From Berghia stephanieae (Eukaryota; Mollusca; Gastropoda; Nudibranchia; Aeolidiidae): a DNA stretch of 64,000 nucleotides. The stretch covers positions 16,171,674 to 16,235,673 of the forward strand of contig CM067443.1 in assembly GCA_034508935.3 (NCBI GenBank). Reading direction: 5' to 3'. The position numbers and the translations under genes were made by a program. The first letter of the stretch is position 1. Every line of letters starts with the position of its first letter. The notes below the pieces were generated by a model that saw only the letters and a list, made by a program, of their open reading frames with translations, was not told the DNA's origin and did not search any database. Below, one piece after another: positions 12,426 through 23,974 of the stretch.

Positions 12426-12855
12426 GATAATATGTGTAACTGGTGCAACAGCCATGCCTGGTTCCCTTTTTTCCCCCTTCAATTTGCTTCCAATTGGCCA
12501 AAACCGTATCTTAACTCACTCAATCCTACAGACTTTTGCTACTTTTCAAAATAGGGGAAAAAATGTATTAAAAATGAGCATGTTATTGATATGTTACTTC
12601 AACTACCATTAACATGCAAAAACTAAAAACATTAGCTTTGATACTACGCCTATAATTTGTCTCAGAAAAATGTAATAAATAGGCATGGGGTAAAAGTAAC
12701 CCGGGTAAACTACGGATATAGTCGGTGTTAGGGTTGAGTGAGTTAATACCCCATGTTCCATGGCACCCAAGACATTTCACCCTCGTCGTTGAAAAAGGAA
12801 TGCCCTAATAAACTTTAGTAGTTCTTTACAGTTACTAGTGGAGAACTCGCGATAT

Positions 12856-13071
12856 AGGGAATGAGATTAGCGGAAGAGTAGCGTCCCTTGATTGGACGTC
12901 ACCGGCGGAAAAGTTATTAGAGAGAGAACGTCATGTTGGTTGTGCGCATGCGTCTCTCGTCCTCGCTTCCGGTGAAAGCGGCTTGAGACACTTCAAGACC
13001 AAATTGACGTTCTCTCTCTAAGGTGACGTCCAGTCAAGGGACGCTACTCTTCCGCTAATCTCATTCCCTAT
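12856..13071. mobile_element. MITE with long terminal inverted repeats (M5)
   Basis: Arms of about 48 bases, left 12856-12904 and right 13022-13071, begin AGGGAATGAGATTAGCGGAA and run through GACGTC. An inner pair is GAGAGAGAACGTCA and TGACGTTCTCTCTC. The ends are bordered by TA on both sides, as in Tc1/mariner-type insertions. Confidence 0.8.
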
Positions 13072-13414
13072 TGGCGGGGAAATAAAGGCTCCAAAATGCA
13101 CTCATCTATTTTAATTAATATACTACTGCACTGTGGAAATTAACATAGATCGCGAGACGAATCGTTTGGGTCGTCAACGATCAAAATCGTCTGGTAATAC
13201 AGTCTGTTGGTGCGCGCAAATGAATCTGGCAACAGGGGACGCCAGATGACAATTCCCAACATCAAATAATGACCAATTATTATGCCTTGGCAGATTTTAT
13301 AAATAATTATTGGAATCAACGGGTGGTTGGTTGAATTGCCCTTGACTTTTTTTTAAAAAAGTCTGCAAGTTACAAATGTATCAATCTGTAAAAAAAAAAA
13401 AAATAGTTTTATAT

Positions 13415-13682
13415 ATGGTCGGAAGGTCCTGGGTTCAAGCCTCGTTCGACGTATAGTTGAGTCCTTGGAGAAGGCTCTTTACTCACATTCTCTCAACGTA
13501 CTCAGGTGTAAAATGAGTACCTGGCCGTTAACAGTGTTGTCTGTCCTAAAAAATTTGTAATATCGCCTAACAGGCGCCATGTCCCGTCCTAAATGTTAAA
13601 AACGTTGCTGTTGGCCAGGGACCCCATGTAAAGCGCTTTGAGCACGTTTAGTGGATATTGCGCTATATAAATGCTCATTTTA
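13415..13682 (+). mobile_element. SINE-A, head partly lost
   Basis: Begins at GGTCGGAAGGTCCTGGGTTC (B-box region) and runs to GCGCTATATAAATGCTC. The A-box part is missing. Confidence 0.8.
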
Positions 13683-14026
13683 AATTTAATTCAATAATCT
13701 TTAGGCTTGCCAGTCACACATAGATATTGTAATATATTTCCCTATTTATCTTGTCTAGATTCTTCCTTCAATCTATTTTTCAGTCGCAGCGAGAGATTTC
13801 AAGGCCTGTATATGAGTGAACTGCTCTCATATTTGAAATCGTCATATCTAATCATCTCGTCACTCGCACATAAAATCCATTGATGCGCGGGCCAGCAATT
13901 TAAATTTTATCAAAATAAGAGAATGAGATAAAGATAGAACAAGAGTATACCGTGATTAGGTTGTAATAAACATTTTTCAATCCCTACTCTCTATCGCAAA
14001 ACCCCAGTCTCCAGAATAATCCTCTG

Positions 14027-14213
14027 TAGATAGTGTGCGCTTGGCGTGAGAAACTCACAACATTGCCATCCGGAAGTATAACGGACCAACACACAGAACC
14101 ATGTGTAACCTTGAACGTTTATAGTCTGGTTAATACAGTTTCGTGAGAATTACCACAAACATGGATGGCAAAAAACAATAACAAAGGCCCGAGTGACGTC
14201 AACTTTTTTATAT
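14027..14213 (+). repeat. M6 repeat, first of a tandem pair
   Basis: TAGATAGTGTGCGCTTGGC start, CAACATTGCCATCCGGAAGT, AGTCTGGTTAATACAG, GATGGCAAAAAACAATAAC, ending at TATATCTATA, which is shared with the next copy. Confidence 0.78.
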
Positions 14214-14430
14214 CTATAGATAGTGTGCGCTTGGCTAAGAAGCTCACAACATTGCCATCCGGAAGTATAAAGGGCCAACTGACAAAACTATGCGTAACCT
14301 TAAACGTTTATAGCCTGGTTAATACAGACAGTTTAGTGAGAATTACTCATAAACGTGGATGGCAAAAAAAACAAAAAACAATAACAATAACAAAGACCCG
14401 AGAGACGTCAACTACATTCTATCTATAGAA
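14214..14430 (+). repeat. M6 repeat, second of a tandem pair
   Basis: Follows the first copy with one shared CTATAGATAG junction and ends ATTCTATCTATAGAAT, so the unit has short inverted ends. Confidence 0.78.
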
Positions 14431-14965
14431 TTTGTTCATTCTCTAACAAAACATCAGGTCATTTTTAGTTCAGATATTCCTAGATTTTTGAATTTTTACA
14501 TTTTGTTTTTAGAATTCTTTTTTTCATAGAACTTCACCTCGTCATACCAGACACACAACAGACAGCATCACGGCTAAGACAGAAGTAGGGCAGCAGAGGT
14601 AACGCCCAGCAAAATAGCATTTTCAGGCCTGCCGACTTGAAAATTTAAAAATTCGTAATTTTTAGGAGATTAAAGTTGTAGTCGCTATTGTTAACTTTTT
14701 AAAAATCAACGATTTACTTTCACAAAGGTAAAATAACACTTCAAAATCCTTGTGATTATGTAGTCTGGGATCAACCGTCATCTTCAGTGAGTTTTCATGA
14801 GTAACGAAATAGTCATGAAATTCTGAAATTGAAGCCAAAAGTTCGTAATTCTACGAAATTTTTTTTTTTATAATAGTGGGCAGGTTTGCAATTTACTTCC
14901 ACCCACCGACACAAACAGACCATGTTTCATCACTTCCAAACAACTTCCATTAAACAAAAATAAAG

Positions 14966-14967
14966 CG

Positions 14968-14998
<31 letters not shown>

Positions 14999-15000
14999 AA
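14966..15000. repeat. (CG)n(CA)n microsatellite
   Basis: GCGCGCGCGC followed by CACACA units; alternating purine-pyrimidine, Z-DNA prone. Confidence 0.9.
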
Positions 15001-15289
15001 GCACATACACTACAGAGACAGACACGGGATGTGGTAAACGAAAGCATGTTCAAAGAGAGATTGGGGTTTGGGGCAAGCAGGTAGTCAGTCAGTCCCGTCT
15101 GGATTATATCAACACAACAACAAACAATATTAGTGGGATGAAGAAAGACGCCTAGGTGACGACGATCTCGTTAGTTTCCGTAAATAACAAACAGAACGGT
15201 GGGCAAGACTCAGAATGGGGACAACCACGAACTGTTTTTATTTTTTTTTTTATCTTTACTGTTTATTATGAAAATGGCGGGGGGTAGGG

Positions 15290-15412
15290 GAGTGGGGGGG
15301 GGGGGGGGAAGAAGAAAAAGAAGAAGAAGAAGAAGAAGAAGAAGAAGAAGAAGAAGAAGAAAGAAGAAGAAGAAGAGAAGAAGAAGAAGGAGTAGGAGGA
15401 GAAGAGGAGGAA
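15290..15412. repeat. Poly-G and (AAG)n array
   Basis: A run of about 17 G, then GAA/AGA units for about 95 bases. All purine on the plus strand. Confidence 0.93.
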
Positions 15413-15904
15413 GGATGTATTATAAAATAGCAATTTCCCAAAAGGATGAATCCAGTTGTTTGCTTATACTCATATATCAATTGACATTCCAAATCGCGTA
15501 CCATCTAATTACATAATTCACTGCGACTGTTAAAACATGCCCACTCTTTATAAGGAAGGAACAGATACAAAGAGAAATAAGGAAGAGAATTGGGGGGAGG
15601 AGACTATAAATACATAGTTCATCAAAGACGGAGTTTCGTAAAATCCGATTTCGTGATAGTATAGAAGATGGAGTGTATTCACTTATCTATATCCTTTTCG
15701 TTATTAACTTATTTATTTCCGTGTATTTATCTATCTATTTCTTTATTTATTTGAATTTGTTTATTCGTTTCACTGTATATTTACATCAAAGTGAGGAGCA
15801 GACACAAGAGAGATTTGGAGAAGACAAATGTAAATTTACGAAATGGGGGGGGGGGGGGGGGGAGAGTAAAGAGATAAATGAAAAAGTAAGACGGATAGAG
15901 GGCG

Positions 15905-16044
15905 ACGTGCACTTATTTGCAGGTCTAATCATCAAATTCATTATGGGCTCATTGTTGTAATGGAAATCTCAAAAAATGACGCAAAATATTGCCCATTACA
16001 ACAAGGTTAAACCAGGTCCGTAATTGGGTTCCGATGTCAGACCT
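15905..16044. mobile_element. M1 element
   Basis: GACGTGCACTTATTTGCAGG start, GTCAGACCTGCAT end, inner pair TTGTTGTAATGG and CCATTACAACAA. Confidence 0.76.
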
Positions 16045-16107
16045 GCATATATGTTTACCATCGTGTTCATCTTAACAACAACACCACCACCACATTATCT
16101 CATTCGT

Positions 16108-16222
16108 CTGTACTGTTTCATTCATATTGTTTTGTTGATAAAGGGGAAACCCGAAACGTCCATTTTATCTGTTTCCGTATATTACATTGAAGCTTATATT
16201 CAATTTCACGTTGTTATTTACT
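16108..16222 (+). repeat. M8 repeat with hammerhead-like core
   Basis: TTGATAAAGGGGAAACCCGA is followed by AACGTCC, then TTGAAGCTTATATTCAATTT. The first part resembles a hammerhead ribozyme core: CUGAUGA-like, stem II GGG/CCC, GAAA. Two core bases are off consensus. Confidence 0.55.
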
Positions 16223-16526
16223 GCATATATGAACACATCGATAGAGGGTACGAAAAATTGGTGTCCATTTCGAAATCAAAGCCGAAGGGTGGGAGGCTAC
16301 AAACTGCGCGTTATACAAAACGTTATGTGTTAAAAAAGAATGAGAATGCAATGGGTATTACATAATACAGTTTCCCAACACACCCCATTGGCCACGCAGA
16401 ACTCAAGATTTAAGAATGAAGAGATGACATCACTCTCTAACTCACGTACTGGTGCCTGATAACTAGTGCCAACATTCGAATAAATACTCAATGATCAAAC
16501 AACTTTATTAAAGAAACTCATCCGCC

Positions 16527-16558
16527 CCCCCCCCCCCCCTCTCTCTCTCTCTCTCTTA

Positions 16559-16613
<55 letters not shown>

Positions 16614-16675
16614 ACTTCATCGCTATTGCAGGTACAATAAGACAATGATCGACCGCTTGAACAATACAAAGAGAA

Positions 16676-16743
<68 letters not shown>

Positions 16744-16744
16744 A
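16527..16744. repeat. C runs with (CT)n, then (AG)n
   Basis: Pyrimidine tract at 16527-16610 and purine tract at 16677-16744 face each other and could pair as a hairpin across about 65 bases. Confidence 0.9.
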
Positions 16745-17575
16745 TATGATGATGATGAAAATCAAGCAAAAACGAACAGGAAGATATCGCCAGGTAAAAT
16801 CGGGGTGAATGGTAAATTAGAGGATTTTCTCAAGCTTCACTCACCAAGCGTCGCTAATGAATGACCACCACCAGGCGCACTCAGACCAGGGGGGCTGTTC
16901 ACTATCCAGCTCTAACACCGTTACTTTGTCAACAGGCAGGTACAACGAAGAAGATTAGGAAGGAAGTAGTCTTGAGAAGAGATAGGTAGGAGCATTGCCA
17001 CAGGGGTTAATGGCGTACGAACGCTGGGATGAGATTGCACAAGAGTCGAAAAAGCAAATAAACCTACACAACAACTAAGCTTCTTCGAGTCATTGTTTAT
17101 TTAGCATTAGCAATGTACATAAGTAGTGCGTCGTGCGTCTTGCGCAGTCATTATTGTTTATTGAGCGAAAAGTCTTTGTGTATTCACGGTAGAACGAAAG
17201 ATAAACATTCTTCAAAGACAACGGTATCTTTAATCTTACACGAGAGTACAGTCTCCTGACTTATTTGAATAATATTAGCCAACAAGAGCCTCTACACCTA
17301 CTGCTAGGTGTCCACGCTTAACGTTCATCTCAATTATATTAATTATGATGTTGTAAAACAGAATCAACTCAACAACCGACTCCCATTGAGTCTAAATGTA
17401 AAAAAAAAAAAAACATTAAAAACAAATTTTAAAAAGACTGCAAATCTATTATATTCGATTTAAAGCGTTTTTTTTTTTTCTTTATCCTCCTCTTCATTTT
17501 TAATTTTTTAAATCTTTATTAATTTTTGTTTTTTGTTTTTGGAGGGGGTTCTTTTTGAGTACCCCCCCCCCCTTT
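16745..17575. other. No gene seen
   Basis: Unique-looking sequence with A and T runs. Confidence 0.6.
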
Positions 17576-17576
17576 C

Positions 17577-17683
17577 CAGGCCCATTGTTGTAATGGAAAT
17601 ACTCTCACAAACCAATACAAGATATCGTCCATTACAACAACAATGTTAAATCAAGTCCATAATTGCGTTAGGCTATCAGACCT
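17577..17683. repeat. M1 element, left end cut
   Basis: Starts at AGGCCCATTGTTGTAATGG after a C run and ends GCTATCAGACCT. Confidence 0.68.
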
Positions 17684-18593
17684 GATGTGCAACTACCTAG
17701 CCCACAACCAAAACTCCTTCGCACATAAAAAGGGCAATCTCTCACTCCCGCATAAAATAGAATAATCTCTGTAGCAGACGACCCGCCTCAACATGAGAAA
17801 TAGAACCAATGAGGCTATTTTCGTCACAATCATATTATATCCATGATTTATACCTTTGTATGAATTTACCTGCCTAGTACTACGAAAAATTCGTAGAGAT
17901 ACGAATTTTGGGCTCCAGCTACAGAACTGCATTCGCCTTTTCGACTCAATAAATCTTGTTGAAAAGGAAAGTTTAGTTCTTTAGAACCTACATTTAGAAC
18001 TTAGGAGCATTTTTGGATCATGCTGAGGGCAAATTATTTATTTCTAAAGCTATTTAGAGTGGATGTTCTTTTTTTTCTTCTTGGAAACTACGAATTTTTG
18101 AAATTTCAAGTTGGCAGCTCTGTATGAAGTATGAACAACAACAAAACAGATTGACTCCACGAAAAGGGGGTGAAAGGAAAACCAATCGTTTCTTTGAAAA
18201 TGTTGAGAATTTGATATATAAGCTGGCTGGCTGGCTGGCATTTGAAGTTACATTAGCAAAACATCGCATTAGTTGGATTGGATTAAAAACACTCAGATGG
18301 AAAGGAAGGCTTTCATTTGTGTGGAGTCAGCATGTGTACCACTCATAGCAATCTAGAGTGTATAGATAGCATTTGTACCAGTCAATTCAATATCCTCATG
18401 TATTTTCCATGGAGTAAACAACACACACACACCAACACATATATATATATATAACAAAACAAAAGTACAATTACAAGACACGGAAATGAGATTTCTTTGG
18501 ACTTTCTTTGGCAGTTTGTAGTTTTTGTTTTCTTTTTACAAGATCAGGTGGAAAACAAAAAGAAAATGTTGATCTTTGGCATGCTCCCCCAAA

Positions 18594-18739
18594 CCCCCCC
18601 CCCCCCCCCCCCCCCCCCCCCTTCTCCCTCTTCTCTCTCTCTCTCTCTCTCTATTTCACTTTTAAGCCCTCATATTTGGGTCATACGATATAGAGGATTT
18701 AATAACTTGATTTCAACAACGACAGTTTCTATGTACCTC

Positions 18740-18800
<61 letters not shown>

Positions 18801-18817
18801 GAAAGTGTTAGAGAGAG

Positions 18818-18857
<40 letters not shown>

Positions 18858-18873
18858 AGTGTTAGAGAGAGAC

Positions 18874-18935
<62 letters not shown>
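18594..18935. repeat. Poly-C/(CT)n and (AG)n arrays
   Basis: C run of about 26 with CT units at 18594-18651. (AG)n at 18741-18932 is interrupted twice by a GTGAAAGTGTTAGAGAGAGA unit. Confidence 0.92.
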
Positions 18936-19149
18936 GGGAGAGGGTTTAAACCTTAAATACTCACAACTTTTGAAGACTTGAAAGTTGAATAAAAGAGCCT
19001 TTCTCCAGTATGACTAAGGCATTCAAAGATAGATCCCTGGGGTGTGGAAGAGATAGAGAAACACAACCATGAGTAAAATTAAAATGAAATTACAAATTAC
19101 ATGACGACCATGGAGATTCCTCCCACCAAATCCAAGCATCAGTAACACA

Positions 19150-19256
19150 CTTTATAGTCACCTGGAACAACTACAAAAGACGCCTAACTTCTACGTCATG
19201 GCACAAGACCGAAGGGCTAGAGCTCAGGTGGTCGCTGGTTCGGATAAGTAAGTAAG
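19150..19256 (+). mobile_element. LINE 3' tail fragment
   Basis: One frame gives NFYVMAQDRRARAQVVAGSD followed by K and a stop, then immediately AAGTAAGTAAG. Such an ending, stop codon next to a short repeat tail, is seen in some LINE clades. Too short for a firm family. Confidence 0.4.
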
Positions 19257-19356
19257 ACGACCATGGAGCTTGTGATTTAAGATGTGATCTTATATTACTG
19301 AGTGAGCTATAAATATACCAGATGTAGAATTTAAAAGTAAAACAAACAAAAAAAAA

Positions 19357-19675
19357 ATTATTTGAGCTTTTTTATAGTGCAATATCCACTAAATGTGCTC
19401 AAAGTGACTTACAGAAGGTCTCAAGCTAACAAAAACATTGAAAATGTATGACAAGGCGCAATGCCTGTTTGGCAATATTACTTATTACAGCTTTTTATTG
19501 GGACAGAGGCACCACTGTTAACGGTCAGGTTCTCATTTCATACCTGAGTTCAGTGAGAGAATTGAGTAAAGAGCCTTTTCCTAGGACTCAACTATGCACT
19601 GCTCAGATCAGGACTCAAACCTTAGATCTTCCGATCAGTAGGTAAGTGTCATACCTTTGGACCACATAGCCGCAC
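19357..19675 (-). mobile_element. SINE-A
   Basis: Full-length but diverged, from TTGAGCTTTTTTATAGTGCA (tail) to the complement of the GCGGCTATGTGG head. Confidence 0.75.
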
Positions 19676-19977
19676 AGATATTATTTTCTAAATTTTATTT
19701 CTGTGGCTAGGTGGATATTTTAAAAACAAGAAAAGCAAAGCATTTTGGTAATTAGCAAGAAACAGAAAAGATCTTTTGCATATGAAAATATTTTCAATTT
19801 AAGATACACGCTGCTCAGATAGTCTAACATTTTATCATAGATACAAGTGCAGGTTTGATAAAAACTGCACTATTACTTTTAAGAATTCAGAGTCCTTGGA
19901 GAATTTATTCATTAAAGTGATGTGTTTGGAAATAATGTAAATGTTGCTGCTCGAATGACGATTTCTCATTCGTCAGG

Positions 19978-20095
19978 AGTGTTTCATTCATCCTGTTTTG
20001 TTGATAAAGGGGAAGCCAGAACGTCCATTTTATCTGATTTCGTATATTAAATTGAAGCTTACATTCAATTTCACATTGTTATTTATTGTGTTTGG
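19978..20095 (+). repeat. M8 repeat
   Basis: GTTGATAAAGGGGAAGCCAG, AACGTCCATTTTATCTGATT and TTGAAGCTTACATTCAATTT match 16108-16222. The stem II partner is degraded. Confidence 0.6.
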
Positions 20096-20733
20096 AAATA
20101 AGAGATGCAAGTGTGATTGAAACTACGAATTCTAAACTCTGAACCTTTTAACTTTACATTCACCTATAAACAAGGATTAGGACTAAAACAAAATTCAGGA
20201 TTCAAACCTTTAATTTCATAATTGTCAGATAATGGCTTAGACGGTTGACTTAGAAGTTTAAACATGTAATCCTTCCTACATAATATGTATTATGAGGATA
20301 TTAAAACAAGGATGCCATTTAAAATCCAATCATTGTCAACTTTCTTTTACTTCACAGATCAATGATATGGTTGTACAGTAAAATTTACTCTTGGCATCAA
20401 AAGCATCATCAACACATCTTGAATCTTTGAGTATTCAATGTTTATCAATCCACTCAACAAAAGCCAACCGACATTTCGAAACACCATCAAAACACATCAA
20501 TCACCTTGACGTGTGTCACCCAATGCGTAGCATAGGCTTGGATCTCTTCATGATGAGAACTGACGAATCCACCATATCGCACTTGCAATAGATCTTGGAG
20601 CTCAGTCTGTTGACATCCATCAAGCATCTCCACTTACTAGAGGAAAACCTGGGAAGGTTCCGTCACATTTTTGTAAATTATATTACTTTCCAGAGGGCCA
20701 TGTTTTTCACAAAGCACAAATCCAACTGTCCAC

Positions 20734-21095
20734 TTGCATTCAATTCCTCAGTCAGGACCAGATAAAAGAGTTTGCTTGTCATGTGACACAATTCACAATG
20801 CATTTGAATGCTCATTATCAGCTTTGTTCCTGTACTTTGGTGATAGATCGTTTGCTTGTTTCGGTCCCAAGATTTGGAATGAAATGAGGGAGTGTACGTC
20901 TTTACCTGCCTTTAAAAAGAATCTCAAGACACATCTTTACTGTATTTGATTTTATTGACACTATGAATCCTTGATTTGGCTATGAATTCTTTTTTTTTTT
21001 TCTTCTAATAATTTATATTGTAAAGTGCCCAGAGCTTGTGTTTTACACGAGTGTGAGCACTGTATAAATGTGTATTATTATTATTATTATTACTC
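20734..21095 (+). mobile_element. LINE 3' end fragment (CR1/L2-like)
   Basis: The frame ends with FGDRSFACFGPKIWNEMREC and AFKKNLKTHLYCI, the usual last motif of CR1/L2 ORF2. It is followed by about 140 bases with GTAAAGTGCCCAGAGC, GAGCACTGTATAAATG and an (ATT)n tail. Everything upstream of the last roughly 70 codons is missing. Confidence 0.75.
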
Positions 21096-21134
21096 AACTC
21101 ATATGCAACTTTTACCTATTATCTGAAAAAAAAA

Positions 21135-21230
21135 ACATGTCTTTAAATAACTGACCAGAAAACTGGTCCTTTAAATATTAATCGATTTAAAAGACCCTCA
21201 TCTTGGCTAAAACACTCAAACCGGGACTTT
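21135..21230. repeat. M2 single arm
   Basis: ACCAGAAAACTGGTCCTTTA, AATCGATTTAAAAGACCCTC and ATCTTGGCTAAAACACTC correspond to one M2 arm. Confidence 0.65.
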
Positions 21231-21603
21231 AATCAAGTCTTCACGACGTCTATCTATCTCATCGAATGACACAAATTTCATTGTCGTACTACCCCTTCTT
21301 TCATAGAATTATGATGCCATCTCAGTCGTCGGTGCTTAGAATTGGAGACTAGCGTAAGGTTAGATGACAATGATGACAGAATGCAATAGATCATCTCTCC
21401 TCAATTCAAACTTGTGCCATGCTACATTACAAACTGTGTTTTAACTTTTGATTTTGTCATAAGAATAGTTCTGCAATCGTGTAAGTGTGAGAGCATTATG
21501 GGTTTAAAATCAAAGTCATAAATTTCAAATTCACTATGTGCCAATCAGACTATATGAGCCCAATCAATAGGGTCTTGGGGACTAAAGACAAGAAAAGAAA
21601 TAA

Positions 21604-21621
21604 GGGGGGGGGGGGGGGGGA

Positions 21622-21683
<62 letters not shown>
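21604..21683. repeat. Poly-G and (AG)n
   Basis: G run of about 17 followed by about 60 bases of GA units. Confidence 0.93.
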
Positions 21684-21685
<2 letters not shown>

Positions 21686-22244
21686 TGTCTGGTAGAGTGG
21701 ATCTTATTTATTTATATACTTTTTTGTCTAATAGACGGACTAGATTGGATGACTGGCAGACACCCTCTCTATATTTTATCGCCAGTCCAAGAAAACAAAG
21801 GGCCACATCTTGTCGTTGATTTCACTTACTAATATTGTAAATGCTTAGATTAAATAATGGCACTTGCAATAGTCTGTGTGAAATAAATGACAATCTATGC
21901 TGCATCTCATTATAATCAAGTTATGAGCGAGTGACAACAGCTCATTTTGACCATGGGCAAGGTGCTCTGCACTCACCCTACTGGACTGAAATGTAATTTG
22001 TTGATATTGTAAGACTAAGAGTGTTACAAAAGGGCAAATGTGTCCAAAAGGTGATGTGACTTGTAATATAATATATGAAATGACCTTTGGTTCCACTCAG
22101 CTTTCTGTGAGAATAAATTGAACATTGCATCAACTGTGGAAAGCCATATTCTATATACATTTAATCCTCATTCTCTATTCAAATATTACAGATTAATTAC
22201 CAAAAATATTGATCTGGTTGGCTTATTTTAAAAAGTGTTTGCTC

Positions 22245-22388
22245 GATGCGCACTTATTGGCAGGTCTGATAATTCAATTTATTATTATTATGAGCTCGTT
22301 ATTGTAATAGAAATCTCAAAAAATGACGCGATATAGTCCATTACAACAATGTAAAACTAGACCCATGAGTGCGTTCGGATGTCAGATT
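22245..22388. repeat. M1 element fused to SINE-A
   Basis: GCGCACTTATTGGCAGGTCT to GGATGTCAGATTTG, followed directly by SINE-A with the same junction as at 38.6 kb. Confidence 0.75.
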
Positions 22389-22390
22389 TG

Positions 22391-22704
22391 CATATATGTG
22401 CGGCTATGTGGTCTAGTGGTATGACACTCGCTGTCGGATCGGAAGGTCCTGGGTTTGAGCCTCGTGCTCGGTGCATAGTTGAGTCCTTGGAAAAGGCTCT
22501 TTACCCACATTCTCCCACCGTACTCAGGTGTAAAATGAGTACCTGGCCGTTAACAGCGTTGTCTTTATCCGAAAAATTGTAATATCGCCTAACAGGCGTT
22601 ATGTCCCGTCCTACATGTTAAATGTTGCTGTTGACCAGGGACCTCTTGTAAAGCGCTTTGAGCACATTTAGTGGATATTGCGCTATATAAAAGCTCAATT
22701 TATA
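22391..22704 (+). mobile_element. SINE-A joined to an M1 element
   Basis: Head GTGCGGCTATGTGGTCTAGT with A-box TGGTCTAGTGG and B-box GGGTTTGAGCC; tail TAAAGCGCTTTGAGCACATT and GCGCTATATAAAAGCTC. It follows an M1 element (22262-22388) with the same junction as at 38610. Confidence 0.85.
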
Positions 22705-23848
22705 TGCACAAGTTAACCTTGCTGCATACATTTCAAGTCATATCTTATATTTCAATACATGTCACTTGAAAAAAGAAATAGGTATCAAATGTGGTTTGAC
22801 AAAATACTCTAGTTTAGACGTCATACTTACAGATGGACAGTGTCTGGAGGAAATTTCAAATTAGAAAGAGATGAAATGGGATCTGCTAGTTTTCTGCAAT
22901 CAACATTACGACCTTTCTGTTTTCTTGGAGAGCACTGGCAGGTTAAAATACAAGCATGGCATAAGGATATTATCCATGGAGCAAGAACACAGAAAAAAAA
23001 AACTCTGTTCTTTAGAACTACAAACGAGCCCATTGTGCTGGGTCGTTCTTCATCCAGCAAATGAATGTAACTTTAAAATCCACAAAAATTGCCAACTCGG
23101 TACAGGTACATCTTTCGGTAATCCCATCCTGATAATCTGGAAATGAGATTAACACTTTAATCCAATGGAATTGAACACAAAATAAAGGCAGGCCATATCA
23201 TTTTCAAGATCAATATGGAGTAGAATGAAATACAGATTGCATTTTGGACATAAATTACAGCTAAAAAATTGACTGCTATTCTCCAGAGATTGCAAATACT
23301 GTAAAACTCCTATAATCAAAAACAAACAATGCCTCGAAATATATACCTATCTTATTATTTTTATGTAAAGCCATTTTTGTAGCCAAACTTTAAGTTTCTA
23401 AAACTAAAATAAGAAACTATTACGATTGCTTCTAAACCTGTTGTTGGATCACTGGTCTATCGATCACAAAGATTTGTTTCAGCTACTATCATTACTCAAT
23501 GCCCACAGGACAGCCTGAAAAATGTTATCCAGTTTACACACCATCGCAATGTGAATAATTTACCTATATTTTAGTAATACATATATTATTAATCACCTCC
23601 CATATTTTTGAGTATAATCAATAAGACCTTGCAATTTTATGTGTGTGTGAAGGTACTTGGACTTTGTTAGTACAAGTTTTTGTACTTGAAATACTTTTAT
23701 ACCATCCAGCACTTTAAAATTAAAACATGTTAAATGACCGACGAGGACACATATGCAAAGAATTACACATTAATTATGACCCACGAGAAAGGGTGAACAA
23801 AATAAAAGTTTATTAATACAACAATAACATAAAACCTTTTTTTTTTAA

Positions 23849-23972
23849 CCTGAATAAAAATAAACATAAATCAGTCATTTTCCTCCAGTTATTATCTTTA
23901 ATGTATCTGTAGATACATTAAAGTTAAAGATAATAACTGGGGGAAAATACTTGATTTATATTTATTTTATAT
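23849..23972. mobile_element. Short fold-back element
   Basis: Arms contain TCCAGTTATTATCTTTAA and AAGATAATAACTGGGGGA around GTATCTGTAGATAC. Weaker pairing extends outward through ATAAATCA and TGATTTAT. May be a small MITE or hairpin RNA source. Confidence 0.6.
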
Positions 23973-23974
23973 TA

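Larger units (their letters stand above)
21700..23848. other. No gene seen outside the M1 and SINE-A elements
   Basis: Short open frames near 22.84-23.15 kb on both strands show no family motif and no splice support. Confidence 0.55.

Noticed and set aside
20391-20591. Frame upstream of the LINE tail as part of ORF2
   Set aside because: No LINE motifs could be seen in it; left unassigned.
22424-22470. tRNA-like sequence with B box
   Set aside because: It is the head of SINE-A; the acceptor and T arms do not form an intact cloverleaf.
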